From: Sphingobacterium multivorum
GTDB taxonomy: Bacteria > Bacteroidota > Bacteroidia > Sphingobacteriales > Sphingobacteriaceae
Reading direction: 5' to 3'
DNA length: 64,000 bases
Assembly (NCBI RefSeq): GCF_900457465.1
Contig: NZ_UAUU01000008.1
Span: forward strand, 186,001-250,000
Shown here: piece by piece, positions 38,523 through 48,491 of the stretch
Numbering within the stretch: position 1 is the first letter of the stretch
How the letters are laid out: every line of letters starts with the position of its first letter
The notes under the pieces: generated by a model
What the model was told of the DNA's origin: nothing
Database searches by the model: none
The model's input: only the letters and a program-made list of their open reading frames with translations
Position numbers and translations under genes: made by a program

Positions 38523-40609
38523 ATGAGAAAATTTATGATGGTGATTTCTATTGGAATCATTGGGCTATTGAGCTGCCAAAAGTCTGTTCAACTAGATTCT
38601 CCGACATCACTAAAAACAAAGCGAAGGTAAATCTAGCAAGTATAGGTAATACTTACTATATAGATCCCAGCGGAAACGATGATAGCACAGGAACGAGCAC
38701 AACTGCAGCATGGAGAACGCTGGCCAAAATTAATGCCTCGGTTTTTGGCCCTGGTGATCGTATTTTGTTCAAGAGTGGTGGCGTATGGAATGACACGTTG
38801 CATATGAAAAATTCGGGAACGGCTGAGGCTCCTATTATTATAGATAAATATGGCGGCGATGTTCGTCCGATTATCAACGGTGGTGGAAAGAGAAACGGAT
38901 CAAATGCACTATACCTCAATAGGGTGTCTTATTTTGAGGTAAATAACCTCGAACTGACAAATACAATCCCAAGCGGAACAAGTTATGCTGCTACGGGGAT
39001 CCGCGTGGTTGGAGGCAGTTCTGCAGGAACAGCAATTAGCAATGTCTTCGTTAGAAATTGTTATGTTCACGACGTCAATGGTGCGATCGATGGACAGACC
39101 AATTATAACAAAAGCTCTGGCGGGATTATCTTAGACGGTAAAATATACGGTGCTTTGGTACAAAGTTGCCACGTAGCCAATTGTTCCGTTGAAGGGATAA
39201 GGACCACTGGCGATAGGGCTATGGCAGCAAGATCAAAAGATATTATTATCGATAACAATTTGATTGAATATATCTACGGCGACGGAATCGTTATGTCCGG
39301 CGTGACGGGAGGAAGTAAAATCACACGCAATACGGTCTATAAGGCATGTATGAACACAGGCTCTGAAAATTATGCGGGTATTTGGACAATTGGTAGCTTG
39401 AATACGCTGGTGGCTTATAATGAAGTTTACGGTATGACAGGCGGGGGCGCTAACGATGGAGTCGCGTTCGATGCCGATGGCTATGATACCAATTCAGTAA
39501 CCGATGGAGATATTTTCGAATACAATTATTCGCATGATAACAACGGTGGATTTATGCTTTTTATGAACCAGTCTAAGAATATTAAAGTTCGCTATAACGT
39601 TTCTGTTAACGATATCGGTACAACACGGTTAAAAAAGCTCTTTTTGATCGAAAAAACGACATACGATTCCCGTGAGATTTATAATAATGTATTTTACATC
39701 AAAAATCCAACCGCCAGCCTGTTTAACGTCATGAATGGCGTAAGTTCAGGAAAGCCTTATGCAACATTTTCAAATAATATTTTTTACACGACCTCGACCA
39801 TTAGTAGTTTGTCTACCCAAGCCGATAACGGACTGAATTTTAACAATAATTGTTTATTCCCGTCGAGTACATTTACGTCATTGAACTGGGGAACTACCGT
39901 GCGGAACAACAATTTCTATGAAGATCCGGTATTTGTCAATCCAATCGGTGGAAACGGCCTTGAAGCTGCAAAAGGTTATGATGTCGGTTCCAGTTCGGCC
40001 GCCCTTAATGCTGGTGTATTTATAAGTAACAATGGGGGCGAGGACTTCGCTGGAAACGCGCTGCCATTGGGTAATCCAGACGTTGGAGCGTTTCAGCATG
40101 CTGTTGTAGCCAATGCCGGAAGCTCTCTTGCCGATGCCTATGTCCGCAACGGTACCTATGCAAGTACAAATTATGGAACTACAACTGACCTTGTCATCAA
40201 ATCCGACGCTACATCTTACGCACGTAAAGCATATACTAAATTTGATATTTCGATGATTACTAAACCTAAAGTGAGTTCGGCAAAATTAAAAATGTATGTT
40301 GCAGGAGTGAATACAGCACCACAACGTACTATTAATATTTATACAACCTCCACGACATCTTGGTTGGAAAATAGCATTAATTGGAACAATGCACCAATGG
40401 ATACTGTACTTGTCGGTAAAATTCCTATTTCTGGGATAGGTTTACAGACCATCGACGTCACTTCGGCCATTAACAGATTGCTGACCGGCACTGATCGTAA
40501 AGCATCCTTTCTATTTTTAAATACAGCTGCGACCTCTTCTACAAATGATATGTCTTTTAGTAGTAGGGAAGCTGCCGCCAATAAACCGACTTTGGAACTG
40601 CTCTATTAA
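38523..40609 (+). CDS. Right-handed beta-helix lipoprotein with C-terminal DNRLRE domain (one frameshift)
   Basis: The ATG at 38523 opens a lipoprotein signal (GIIGLLSCQKS). After 33 codons the frame breaks at an A5 run (38612-38616) that appears to lack one A; restoring it gives SLKNKAKVNLASIGNTYYIDPSGND and a 695-residue protein. Residues about 50-430 form a parallel beta-helix with polysaccharide-lyase-like coils; the opening YYIDPSGNDDSTGTS is common in such proteins. Residues about 535-690 (SSLADAYVRNGTYASTNYGT to TLELLY) are a DNRLRE/CBM96-like sandwich. Probably a secreted lyase or glycan-binding protein acting with the SusCD pair; the substrate is unknown. Confidence 0.8.
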
Positions 40610-40661
40610 GCTGGTACTTATTCAGGTAATTCTATCCTATTTGTGGAATAACCAAATCAAG

Positions 40662-40696
40662 AAGCCGCAGAGAATACCAATTCTCTGTGGCTTTTT
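40662..40696 (+). terminator. Terminator after the utilisation locus
   Basis: AAGCCGCAGAGAA (40662-40674) pairs with TTCTCTGTGGCTT (40681-40693, one G-U) around a 6-nt loop, followed by a T run. It closes the SusCD/beta-helix unit. The rest of 40610-40920 holds no gene that I can support. Confidence 0.8.
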
Positions 40697-40920
40697 ACGC
40701 TTTCCCAATAGCGCTTTATGCTATCACCCAAAAAATCGGGCTAAGTAAACAAGACTGCTATTAATTATAGTGTACATTATTTTTTATGCGTCATACTATA
40801 GCCAGTTTTTGAAGTTAAATGGACATACGGTGCTCACAAAAATTATTATTTCGTAAATTCATACTATGAAGCATCCGATACAAGAGTTGGATAGCTTCTT
40901 CATACTAATAAGAGGAATGC

Positions 40921-42041
40921 ATGAAAAGCACGAAACGAAGGAAAGGTTTTCTTTTCAAACAATATGAAGGGCCGTTTCAAACGCCTTTTGATAAATTATT
41001 TGACATTTTCAAAGAACTGATTACCCATACCTCTGGTGATTTTGATGAAGCCATTGACTGGCTTAGGCAATTGGATAAAGAGTTCAAACTGACGACTCCA
41101 GCCTATACGATAGACGATTTCGTTGCGGATCTGAAGGATAAAGGTTATATCAGGGAAAAAGTGGAGTTTGGTGGTGAAGGTGGCGTAGATATTACCTCAA
41201 AGTTGGAGAAAGCCTTGCGTCAGCATGCCTTGGACCAGATATTTGGGAAAATGAGGAAAGGAAAATCAGGCAATCATAAGACCAATCACCAGGGCGGAGT
41301 GACGAAAATATGGGCGATTTCAGAAACTATCAGTACGGAGATAGCCTGGAGAAAATAGTTTTGACAGAGAGCTTGAAAAACGCACAGATCAATCATGGGA
41401 TAGGTGAGTTTGCCTTATCCGAAAATGATCTCGTCGTAGAAGATACACAGTTTAAGTCGCAGATGAGTACAGTGTTGATGATCGATATCAGCCACAGTAT
41501 GATTTTATACGGCGAGGATCGGATCACACCTGCAAAAAAAGTGGCGATGGCTTTATCAGAACTTATTTTGACCCGTTACCCGAAAGACTCACTTGACGTC
41601 ATTGTTTTCGGAAACGATGCATGGCCTATCGCGATAAAAGACCTTCCTTATTTGCAAGTTGGACCATTTCATACCAATACCGTCGCGGGCTTAAAGCTAG
41701 CGATGGACTTGCTCAGGCGAAAACGGCATGCGAATAAGCAAATTTTTATGATAACCGACGGGAAACCGAGCTGTTTAAATATGCCGGACGGCACTTACTA
41801 TAAGAATCCTATGGGTTTGGATCCTTTTATCACCAGCAAATGCTATAGTATGGCTGCGCAGGCTCGAAAGTTGGGAATACCAATTACAACCTTTATGATT
41901 GCTTCGGATTCTTATCTACAGCAATTTGTCGACGAGTTTACAGCTTCAAATCAAGGGAAGGCTTATTACACGGGACTTGGGGATCTAGGTGAAATGATCT
42001 TTGAGGATTACGAAGAAAATAGAAAAAAAAGAATACGATAA
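40921..42041 (+). CDS. VWA-domain protein partner of an AAA+ ATPase (one frameshift)
   Basis: A 373-residue protein when one missing base in the G-rich stretch 41291-41297 is restored. The N-terminal half (about residues 20-120, TPFDKLFDIFKELITHTSGDFDEAIDWL) is helical. The C-terminal half is a von Willebrand A domain with the MIDAS motif DISHS (VLMIDISHSMILYGEDR) and FMITDGKPS. It is followed after 6 bp by an AAA+ ATPase, the usual MoxR/chelatase-like arrangement in which the VWA protein binds metal and the substrate. Cytoplasmic; the client is unknown. Confidence 0.85.
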
Positions 42042-42047
42042 GAATAT

Positions 42048-43513
42048 ATGGATTACACGAAGATTACAACATTTGGTGCATTAAAACTTCGGGTTATAAA
42101 CCTAAAACAATAAAAGAAGAATTGCGTCAGAATCTGATTACAAAAATAAAGACGGGTGAAACCGTGTTCAATGGGGTACATGGTTATGAAGATACCGTAA
42201 TTCCAGAACTTGAAAGAGCAATACTTTCCAAACACAACATTAATTTCTTGGGCCTTCGCGGTCAGGCGAAAACACGTCTCGCTAGGCTCATGGTCAACTT
42301 ATTGGATGAATATGTGCCTGTGGTTCAAGGTTCAGAGATTAATGATGATCCGTTTGACCCCATATCGCGTTATGCGATAGAGTTGCTGAAGGAGAAAGGC
42401 GACGATACACCGATAAGCTGGCTTGGTAGAGGTGATCGTTTTGTGGAGAAACTGGCTACGCCTGATGTGACAGTAGCTGATTTGATCGGTGATGTAGATC
42501 CCATCAAAGCCGCAAATTTAAAACTGAGCTATGCAGACGATCGGGTGATTCATTTTGGTATGATTCCTCGGGCAAACCGTTCTATATTTGTCATTAATGA
42601 GCTACCTGATCTTCAAGCTAGAATCCAGGTAGCCCTCTTCAATATATTACAGGAGGGAGATATTCAGATCCGCGGTTTTAAGTTACGCTTGCCGTTAGAT
42701 GTACAATTTATATTCACAGCGAATCCGGAGGATTATACCAATAGAGGAAGTATTGTGACGCCGCTGAAAGATCGCATTGGATCGCAGATACTTACACATT
42801 ACCCCGCATCGGTTGAGATAGCAAAGGCAATTACTGCGCAGGAGGCGAACTTGGAAGCGGCCCAGAAGGAGCAGATATATGTCCCGGAGCTGGCTAGGGA
42901 ATTGATTGAGCAGATAAGCTTTGAAGCACGAAATAGTGAATATGTTGATGAAAAGAGCGGCGTGAGTGCGCGTATGAGCATTACAGCATTTCAAAACTTA
43001 TTAAGTACCGCTGAATTACGCATGCTCCGAAGTGGGGAACAAGCAACTGCAGTACGGCTGAGTGATTTTATGGGTATTGTGCCTGCGATAACCGGCAAAG
43101 TTGAGCTCGTTTATGAAGGCGAGCAAGAAGGAGCGGGTGTCGTTGCAGTGCAGCTGATAGAAAACGCGATTAAAAGCCTTTTCCCGATTTTATTCCCAAA
43201 AATTGAGAAACTGGAAAGAGAAAACGAGCGTTATCCCTACGATGATATTGTTCGTTGGTTTTCGGAATCAGAAGGAATCGAATTATCTGATGAACTCAAC
43301 GATTTGGCGTACGGGCAGGTTTTGGATCAAGTGAAGCCTATCCATGCTTTAATTCAGCAATACCAACCGGAAACGAAACCCGAAGATCTCCATTTTCTGA
43401 CTGAATTCGTTTTATGGGGACTTACCCTCAACAATAAATTAAGTAAATATAGACTGGGGTCCGGCCTTCAGTTTCAAGATAATTTTCAGGGATATCTGAG
43501 AAATAATCTGTAA
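42048..43513 (+). CDS. MoxR/magnesium chelatase-like AAA+ ATPase (one frameshift near the start)
   Basis: The ATG at 42048 lies 6 bp after the VWA gene. After 13 codons (MDYTKITTFGALK) the frame breaks at an A4 run (42083-42086); with A5 it reads KTSGYKPKTIKEELR and joins the long frame, 488 residues. Walker A is GLRGQAKT, the AAA+ core includes IFVINELPDLQARIQVALFNILQEGD (Walker B/pore loop region, chelatase type) and FTANPEDYTNRGSIVTPLKDR (sensor I). The C-terminal 120 residues are helical. It likely remodels or inserts a cofactor with the VWA partner. Ends at a strong terminator. Confidence 0.88.
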
Positions 43514-43530
43514 CAGGCAACGAGTAATAG

Positions 43531-43563
43531 GATGGGTAAGTTTACAGCGCAAACTTACCCATC
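43531..43563. terminator. Terminator between the AAA+ and DUF3667 genes
   Basis: A perfect 13-bp inverted repeat (GATGGGTAAGTTT, 43531-43543, with 43551-43563) and a 7-nt loop between convergent genes. The T run after it is imperfect (TGTTATTTT). Confidence 0.75.
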
Positions 43564-43608
43564 ATGTTATTTTAAAAGGTTTCACAAGGACGGAAAAAGG
43601 AGGATAAC

Positions 43609-44331
43609 CTATCTTTTCATTAAAATTAAGTCTATCGATAGACCAATAATAACCACGACAACAGTAAATGACAGATAACCTAAAATATAAACAGCGAGCG
43701 CTTTTAAATAACTGGGTATTTTGTAGGGGTCGAAAAATTGTCCAATAGCCCAAACGCTATATACCATAGCGACGATGCTAGCCTGTACCATAACACCTGT
43801 ATGTGTTACACCTTCAACTAATGCAAAAATAGTATAGATCAACATCGTGATTCCCAAAATAAAACACAGCAGGATAACAATTTCAAAAAAATTAAAACCG
43901 TATTTATTAAAAAATAGTTTCGCCCAAAAAGCGATAAACAATCCTATCATGATATTGGCGTAACCATAGTGATCCTGGATCCAGAGGTATATCGAACCCG
44001 TAGTAGAATGTTGGGATTCGTAATAGCTCACATATTTGTCGTTTACATGAAAAAAATGGCTTACTACAGAGTATATCAGCGAGGTGATGATGATAAAAAT
44101 AATGGGTTTTACTAGGCGACTCCTGTTCTCGGCAATATATTTTTTTACATTTTTTCCGGGTGTGGTAATGAGTTCACGAATCGTGTACAAGATGCCGCGC
44201 TCGAAATGAAGGACATGTTCAATCTCGTGGACGATATAATGCGCATCAATTCTTTTAAGGACCGCTGGCTGTCCGCATTTCGGACAGAAATTCAGCGTTA
44301 TATCTGTCCCACAGTTTTTGCATTTTGTCAT
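43609..44331 (-). CDS. DUF3667 membrane protein with zinc ribbon
   Basis: A 240-residue protein. The N-terminus has two CxxC pairs, C4/C7 and C16/C19 (CKNCGTDI, CPKCGQP), a zinc ribbon. The conserved DUF3667 segment HEIEHVLHFERGILYTIRELITTPGK follows (about residues 34-60), then about five transmembrane helices. Widespread in Bacteroidota, function unknown. Single gene, convergent with the AAA+ gene. Confidence 0.85.
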   Translation of the reverse strand: MTKCKNCGTDITLNFCPKCGQPAVLKRIDAHYIVHEIEHVLHFERGILYTIRELITTPGKNVKKYIAENRSRLVKPIIFIIITSLIYSVVSHFFHVNDKYVSYYESQHSTTGSIYLWIQDHYGYANIMIGLFIAFWAKLFFNKYGFNFFEIVILLCFILGITMLIYTIFALVEGVTHTGVMVQASIVAMVYSVWAIGQFFDPYKIPSYLKALAVYILGYLSFTVVVVIIGLSIDLILMKR

Positions 44332-44591
44332 GTTTATACTATGTTATAGGTAATAAGTTTGTTAATATTTGAGGATTCTTTCCTTTCCATATTCTGAAAA
44401 TCTTTGGCTTTAGCCTCCTATCGATTAGAATTTGTCCAAAAATATTATAGATTATGTCAATCAAGGCTACACCTAAGTGTAGTTTTATACCAACCAACTT
44501 CTCTCGTAAGGTAAATAGATTTATTGCGCTGTCGTGTAACCGCGCTGTTGGAAGAATCTTTTATTCTATTCGGCCATTTAAATAAAACTAT
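44332..44591. other. Intergenic stretch upstream of the MarR operon
   Basis: A/T-rich, no open frame or RNA gene that I can support. It holds the upstream regions of the divergent DUF3667 and MarR genes; a TTCG at 44569-44572, 19 bp before the TATATTTG box, may serve as the -33 element of the MarR promoter. Confidence 0.5.
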
Positions 44592-44632
44592 TATATTTGC
44601 ATAATACTTGAGTTGTCAAGTATTATGCAAAT
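44592..44632 (+). promoter_or_regulatory. MarR promoter overlapped by a 17-bp palindromic operator
   Basis: TATATTTG at 44592-44599 matches the TAnnTTTG -7 consensus. A perfect inverted repeat with 17-bp arms (44595-44611 and 44616-44632, core ATAATACTTGA / TCAAGTATTAT) with a 4-bp centre begins inside this box and covers the transcription start. The position, 18 bp before the marR ATG, is what autorepression by a dimeric MarR protein requires. Confidence 0.8.
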
Positions 44633-44650
44633 AACAAGAACAATAATACT

Positions 44651-45067
44651 ATGAACGCGATTAATACGATTCTGAACATTGTAAAAGTTCAATCTGTCAT
44701 CACCAAAAAGTTTGATGGGTTGAGCTTGCATGGACTAAGTCTGACAGACTTTATGATCCTACATATTTTAAGGCAGGTTCCCGGTAACCGGCTACGGCGA
44801 ATTGATCTGGCTGAAAGTACCGGTTTAACAGCCTCAGGAATTACACGGATTATTTCCCCCATGGAAAAGATGGGGCTTGTTGTAAAAGAGCACAATGATA
44901 GAGATGCCCGGGTCAGTTATGTGAAGCTTACGGCGGCTGGTGATCGAATTTTAAAGGAGGCGACTGTTACAGCTGAGCACATCGCCAATAAGCTATTGGA
45001 CGGAATGGCCGTAACAGATCTCCTTATTTTTGCTGCGCAATTGAAGTCATTGGGTGGAGATTTATAA
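44651..45067 (+). CDS. MarR-family transcriptional regulator
   Basis: A 138-residue winged-helix protein. The recognition region is LRRIDLAESTGLTASGITRIISPMEKMGLV (about residues 56-85) and the wing DRDARVSYVKLTAAG is the MarR signature. It likely represses its own operon by binding the palindrome over its promoter; the signal is unknown. The next two genes follow at 17 bp and 1 bp, so its regulon probably includes them. Confidence 0.92.
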   Translation: MNAINTILNIVKVQSVITKKFDGLSLHGLSLTDFMILHILRQVPGNRLRRIDLAESTGLTASGITRIISPMEKMGLVVKEHNDRDARVSYVKLTAAGDRILKEATVTAEHIANKLLDGMAVTDLLIFAAQLKSLGGDL

Positions 45068-45084
45068 TTTTAATTTAAAAACAC

Positions 45085-45429
45085 ATGAACAAAATAGATA
45101 AAAAGCAATTGAAAGCCGAATTCTTGGACAGTAAACCATTGATGGGAGTGTTAACAATTTACAATAGGGCCGAAAATAAAACATATATCGCAGATAGCCT
45201 GAATTTAACGGCTCTTTCCAACAGAATTAGATTTATGTTAAACATGGGGCAATTTGACAATCAAAACTTACAGGCGGATTGGAACCAATTGGGCGAGGGA
45301 AATTTCCTGTTTGAAAATGCAGTTATTATTCCATTTGAAAACGACAAAATCATTGATTATAAAAGAGTCGTACATCATGCTGCAACTGAGTTGAAGAGTA
45401 AAGTGAGTGAAACAACAAGTATCTATTGA
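45085..45429 (+). CDS. GIY-YIG-like small protein
   Basis: A 114-residue protein. GVLTIYNRAENKTYIADSLNL takes the place of the GIY-YIG opening and ADWNQLGEGNFLFENAVIIP matches the later part of a common Bacteroidota GIY-YIG family. The catalytic Arg and Glu of true nucleases are not clearly seen (RIRFML could supply Arg), so nuclease activity is doubtful. Second gene of the MarR operon. Confidence 0.65.
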   Translation: MNKIDKKQLKAEFLDSKPLMGVLTIYNRAENKTYIADSLNLTALSNRIRFMLNMGQFDNQNLQADWNQLGEGNFLFENAVIIPFENDKIIDYKRVVHHAATELKSKVSETTSIY

Positions 45430-45430
45430 T

Positions 45431-45856
45431 ATGGCAAGAAAGACGTATTTGTATCCGAGTTATGAAGCCGGAAGGAATCTGGCATTGAAAAATATCCAAG
45501 GCCCCATTGTCAATCTCAATTTAATTCAGTTGAGGAAAATCGCGGACTATACTAATTTTCCGGAGATTGCGCCAATCAAAGAAATTTCGGGATACGATGC
45601 TTTCATGAATTATATAAAGCTAGCCAAACCTTTTGTGGAAGAAAGCGGCGGTGAGCTACTTTTTGTTGGGCATGGTGACCAGTTTCTGATAGGCCCCGAT
45701 CAGGAGCAGTGGGATATTTGTCTGCTGATCAAACAGCGAAGTGTGTCCGATTTTTTTTCATTTGAACAAAATCCAGCGTATATGAAGATTATAGGGCATC
45801 GTACTGCAGCAATCTTGGATTCAAGACTTTTACCCCTGGAAAATGTCCCGTTTTAA
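45431..45856 (+). CDS. DUF1330-like / dimeric alpha-beta barrel protein
   Basis: The ATG at 45431 is one base after the previous stop and gives 141 residues; the frame extends upstream only inside the previous gene. The pattern YDAFMNYIKLAKPFVEESGG ... WDICLLIKQRSVSDFFSFEQNPAY ... HRTAAILDSRLLP resembles DUF1330/EthD-like dimeric barrels, which bind or degrade small molecules. Last gene of the MarR operon; it may act on the compound the regulator senses, which is inference. Confidence 0.65.
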   Translation: MARKTYLYPSYEAGRNLALKNIQGPIVNLNLIQLRKIADYTNFPEIAPIKEISGYDAFMNYIKLAKPFVEESGGELLFVGHGDQFLIGPDQEQWDICLLIKQRSVSDFFSFEQNPAYMKIIGHRTAAILDSRLLPLENVPF

Positions 45857-46108
45857 ACGGTACTTACCATAAAAATATCGCCTATTTAAATAATAAATGT
45901 ATATTTGACATTAATAAAAGTAAACCTCGTATCGTATTCTTCTACAGCTTCGTGGAAAAGTGTTTTTGAGCAAATTTAAATTTGTGTTGAATATCCCTTC
46001 GATCAAGATAATTTGGAATTTGTGCATTAAATAATCCATTGTTAAGGTGTAATAAAGAAGGTTTACTCGGCAAATAAGCATTTAGAAAAACCTAAAAATT
46101 GATCAAAC

Positions 46109-48049
46109 ATGAAACTAAAACAAATAGGGGTATTGAGTATTGCATTAATGAGTTTTACCAATGTCATAGCGCAAAAAATATACAATGCAGATAATGCGGC
46201 GGGTTATCTTTTTGCATATTTTGAAGGTTCGGGGGATAAAAATACACAAGAGCAATTGCGATTTGCAGTCAGTCAGGATGCGCAAAACTGGGTTGCATTA
46301 AATAACAATAAACCTATTTTGTCATCGGCGGATATATCCCAAACGGGAGGGATTCGTGATCCGCACATCCTTAGGGGAGAGGACAAAAAGTCATTTTATA
46401 TGGTCGCAACTGATATGTTTACGGTAAAGAATGGGTGGGGAAGTAATCCGGGTATTATTTTGATGCGATCTGATAATCTGACGGACTGGAAACACAATAC
46501 TGTTGACCTGGCAAAGTTATACCCTAAAAAATTTAAGAACGTAAAATGGGTATGGGCACCACAGACGATCTACGATCCGGCTGAAAAAAAATACCTGGTG
46601 TATTTTACGGTGAAATCGCATGAGAATGATAAACTTGATTTTTACGCGGCCTATGCGAATAAAGATTTTAGTGGCTTTGAAAAGGAACCTACTTTATTGT
46701 TCAGTCCAAAATTTGGCGGTATTGATGGCGACATTGTCTATAAAGATGGGCTATATCATTTTTTCTTTAAGGGTAATACAAAAGATGCTGCCGGAAAAGA
46801 AGTAAAAAATGGAATTCAGCAGGCGACAAGTAAATCCTTAAAAGGACCATGGAGAGAAGACTTCCGGTATCTCGATGCCTACGCAGACACGTCTGTTGTT
46901 GTCGAAGGATCTAGCCTTTTTAAGTTGAATGGAACAAACGATTATATCTTGATGTACGATTTGTATGCGAATGGAAGATACGAATTTCAGCGCACAGATG
47001 ATCTCTTTAATTTCTCTTCAAAACCTGAACCTTTTCATAAGAATTTTAATCCGCGACATGGAAGTGTGATTTCAATCAGCAAGGAAGAGTCTCGTCTTCT
47101 GAACAATAAATGGGGCGGTGTACCTGGTGAATTGCTAGCTCCTGTGGCTGCGGATGACCGGTATCATTTTACCGCAAAGGGAAATCCGATTATTAAGCAT
47201 CATTTTACGGCCGATCCGGCAGCATTAGTTAAGGGGGATACACTTTGGTTGTATGCAGGTCATGACTTTGCAGGAGGTCAGAAAGGCTATAAGATGAAAG
47301 ACTGGATCGTTTATTCTACAACGGATTTAAAAAATTGGACGGAATATCCCGTGTCTTTGCGCATAAGTGATTTTACCTGGGCAAAAAGCGGCGATGCATT
47401 TGCGGGACATGTTACCGAACGTAATGGAAAATATTACTGGTACATCAGTTCCAATTGGTCCGGAATAGGTGTCGCTGTAGCAGACAGACCCGAAGGTCCC
47501 TTTAGCGATGCATTGGGAAAACCCTTATTGACCAACAAAGACTGTTTTGCTTCTTCCCATTCCTGGGCCTGTATCGATCCAGCTGTTTTTATTGATGATG
47601 ATGGTCAAGCCTGGATTTTCTGGGGCAACCGCGAATGTTACTACGCAAAGCTCAAAGAAAATATGGTTGAGATTGATGGCGAAATAAAACAAGTGAATTT
47701 TGAAGGACTAGCTTTTACGGAAGCACCATGGGTTCACAAGCGCAATGGAAAATACTATTTGAGTTATGCCACGGAATTTCCGGAGAAGATCGCTTATGCC
47801 ATGGCCGATAAGATCGATGGCCCCTATGTCTATAAAGGAATTCTGAATGAAATAGCAGGCAATAGCAATACGAACCATCAGGCAATTGTCCCTTTTAAAA
47901 ACCAATGGTATTTCATTTATCATAATGGGGGAATTAATCCAGATGGAGGCAGTTTTAGCCGTTCGATATGCATAGATACCTTAAATTACCGTCCAGATGG
48001 TACAATCCATAAAATTAAAATGACAACGGAAGGAACTACCGGAGACTAA
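46109..48049 (+). CDS. Tandem GH43-domain glycosidase, secreted
   Basis: A 646-residue protein with a signal peptide (cleavage near VIAQ) and two five-bladed propellers. The first (about 22-325) has Asp84 (GGIRDPHIL), Asp206/208 (GGIDGDIVY) and Glu266 (VVEGSSLF). The second (about 345-640) has Asp369 (FTADPAAL), Asp490 (CIDPAVFIDDDG) and Glu538 (FTEAPWVHK). Both therefore keep the GH43 Asp/Asp/Glu set and are probably active on arabinose- or xylose-containing glycans. A single-gene unit followed by a terminator, upstream of an MGH1-like glycosidase gene and an AraC gene. Confidence 0.88.
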   Translation: MKLKQIGVLSIALMSFTNVIAQKIYNADNAAGYLFAYFEGSGDKNTQEQLRFAVSQDAQNWVALNNNKPILSSADISQTGGIRDPHILRGEDKKSFYMVATDMFTVKNGWGSNPGIILMRSDNLTDWKHNTVDLAKLYPKKFKNVKWVWAPQTIYDPAEKKYLVYFTVKSHENDKLDFYAAYANKDFSGFEKEPTLLFSPKFGGIDGDIVYKDGLYHFFFKGNTKDAAGKEVKNGIQQATSKSLKGPWREDFRYLDAYADTSVVVEGSSLFKLNGTNDYILMYDLYANGRYEFQRTDDLFNFSSKPEPFHKNFNPRHGSVISISKEESRLLNNKWGGVPGELLAPVAADDRYHFTAKGNPIIKHHFTADPAALVKGDTLWLYAGHDFAGGQKGYKMKDWIVYSTTDLKNWTEYPVSLRISDFTWAKSGDAFAGHVTERNGKYYWYISSNWSGIGVAVADRPEGPFSDALGKPLLTNKDCFASSHSWACIDPAVFIDDDGQAWIFWGNRECYYAKLKENMVEIDGEIKQVNFEGLAFTEAPWVHKRNGKYYLSYATEFPEKIAYAMADKIDGPYVYKGILNEIAGNSNTNHQAIVPFKNQWYFIYHNGGINPDGGSFSRSICIDTLNYRPDGTIHKIKMTTEGTTGD

Positions 48050-48491
48050 GCATGAAAAAGCCGGCGATCAAGCTAAAGTGGCTGCCGTAGAAGGTGGGGT
48101 AAAGACCGGTTTAATACATTAAAAATGTGGAACGACAGCATCGTTCCACAAAATGTTTTTCAGTGTAGTATTGTAGGATTCTTTTTACAGTATTCTTATC
48201 GAATCAATTCAGAAATTTAAAATGATGAGATAGGCATCTCCATTCATTTCGGCAATTACTTCTCTTGAGTCAAGTTTACTTATGGAACAAATGTAGCTTA
48301 GAACAGCAGTAGAAAGAATATGAAAAAGATACTTTTTTATGTGAAAATGGGAATATTTGAGTTTTATATAAATACGGTTGTTGCAATATGACACATTGTA
48401 TCAATTTTACGTCGATTTGTTCCACCATGCTTAATTGTCATAAAAATTCTGTTGATTAGGTCTTTGTTCCAGTTCTATTCCATACAACCAT
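48050..48491. other. Intergenic region between GH43 and MGH1-like genes, with terminator
   Basis: A stem-loop TGTGGAACGA (48126-48135) / TCGTTCCACA (48141-48150) with a 5-nt loop and a following T-rich stretch is a probable terminator for the GH43 gene. The rest of this 442-bp stretch is A/T-rich and I see no further gene. Confidence 0.6.
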
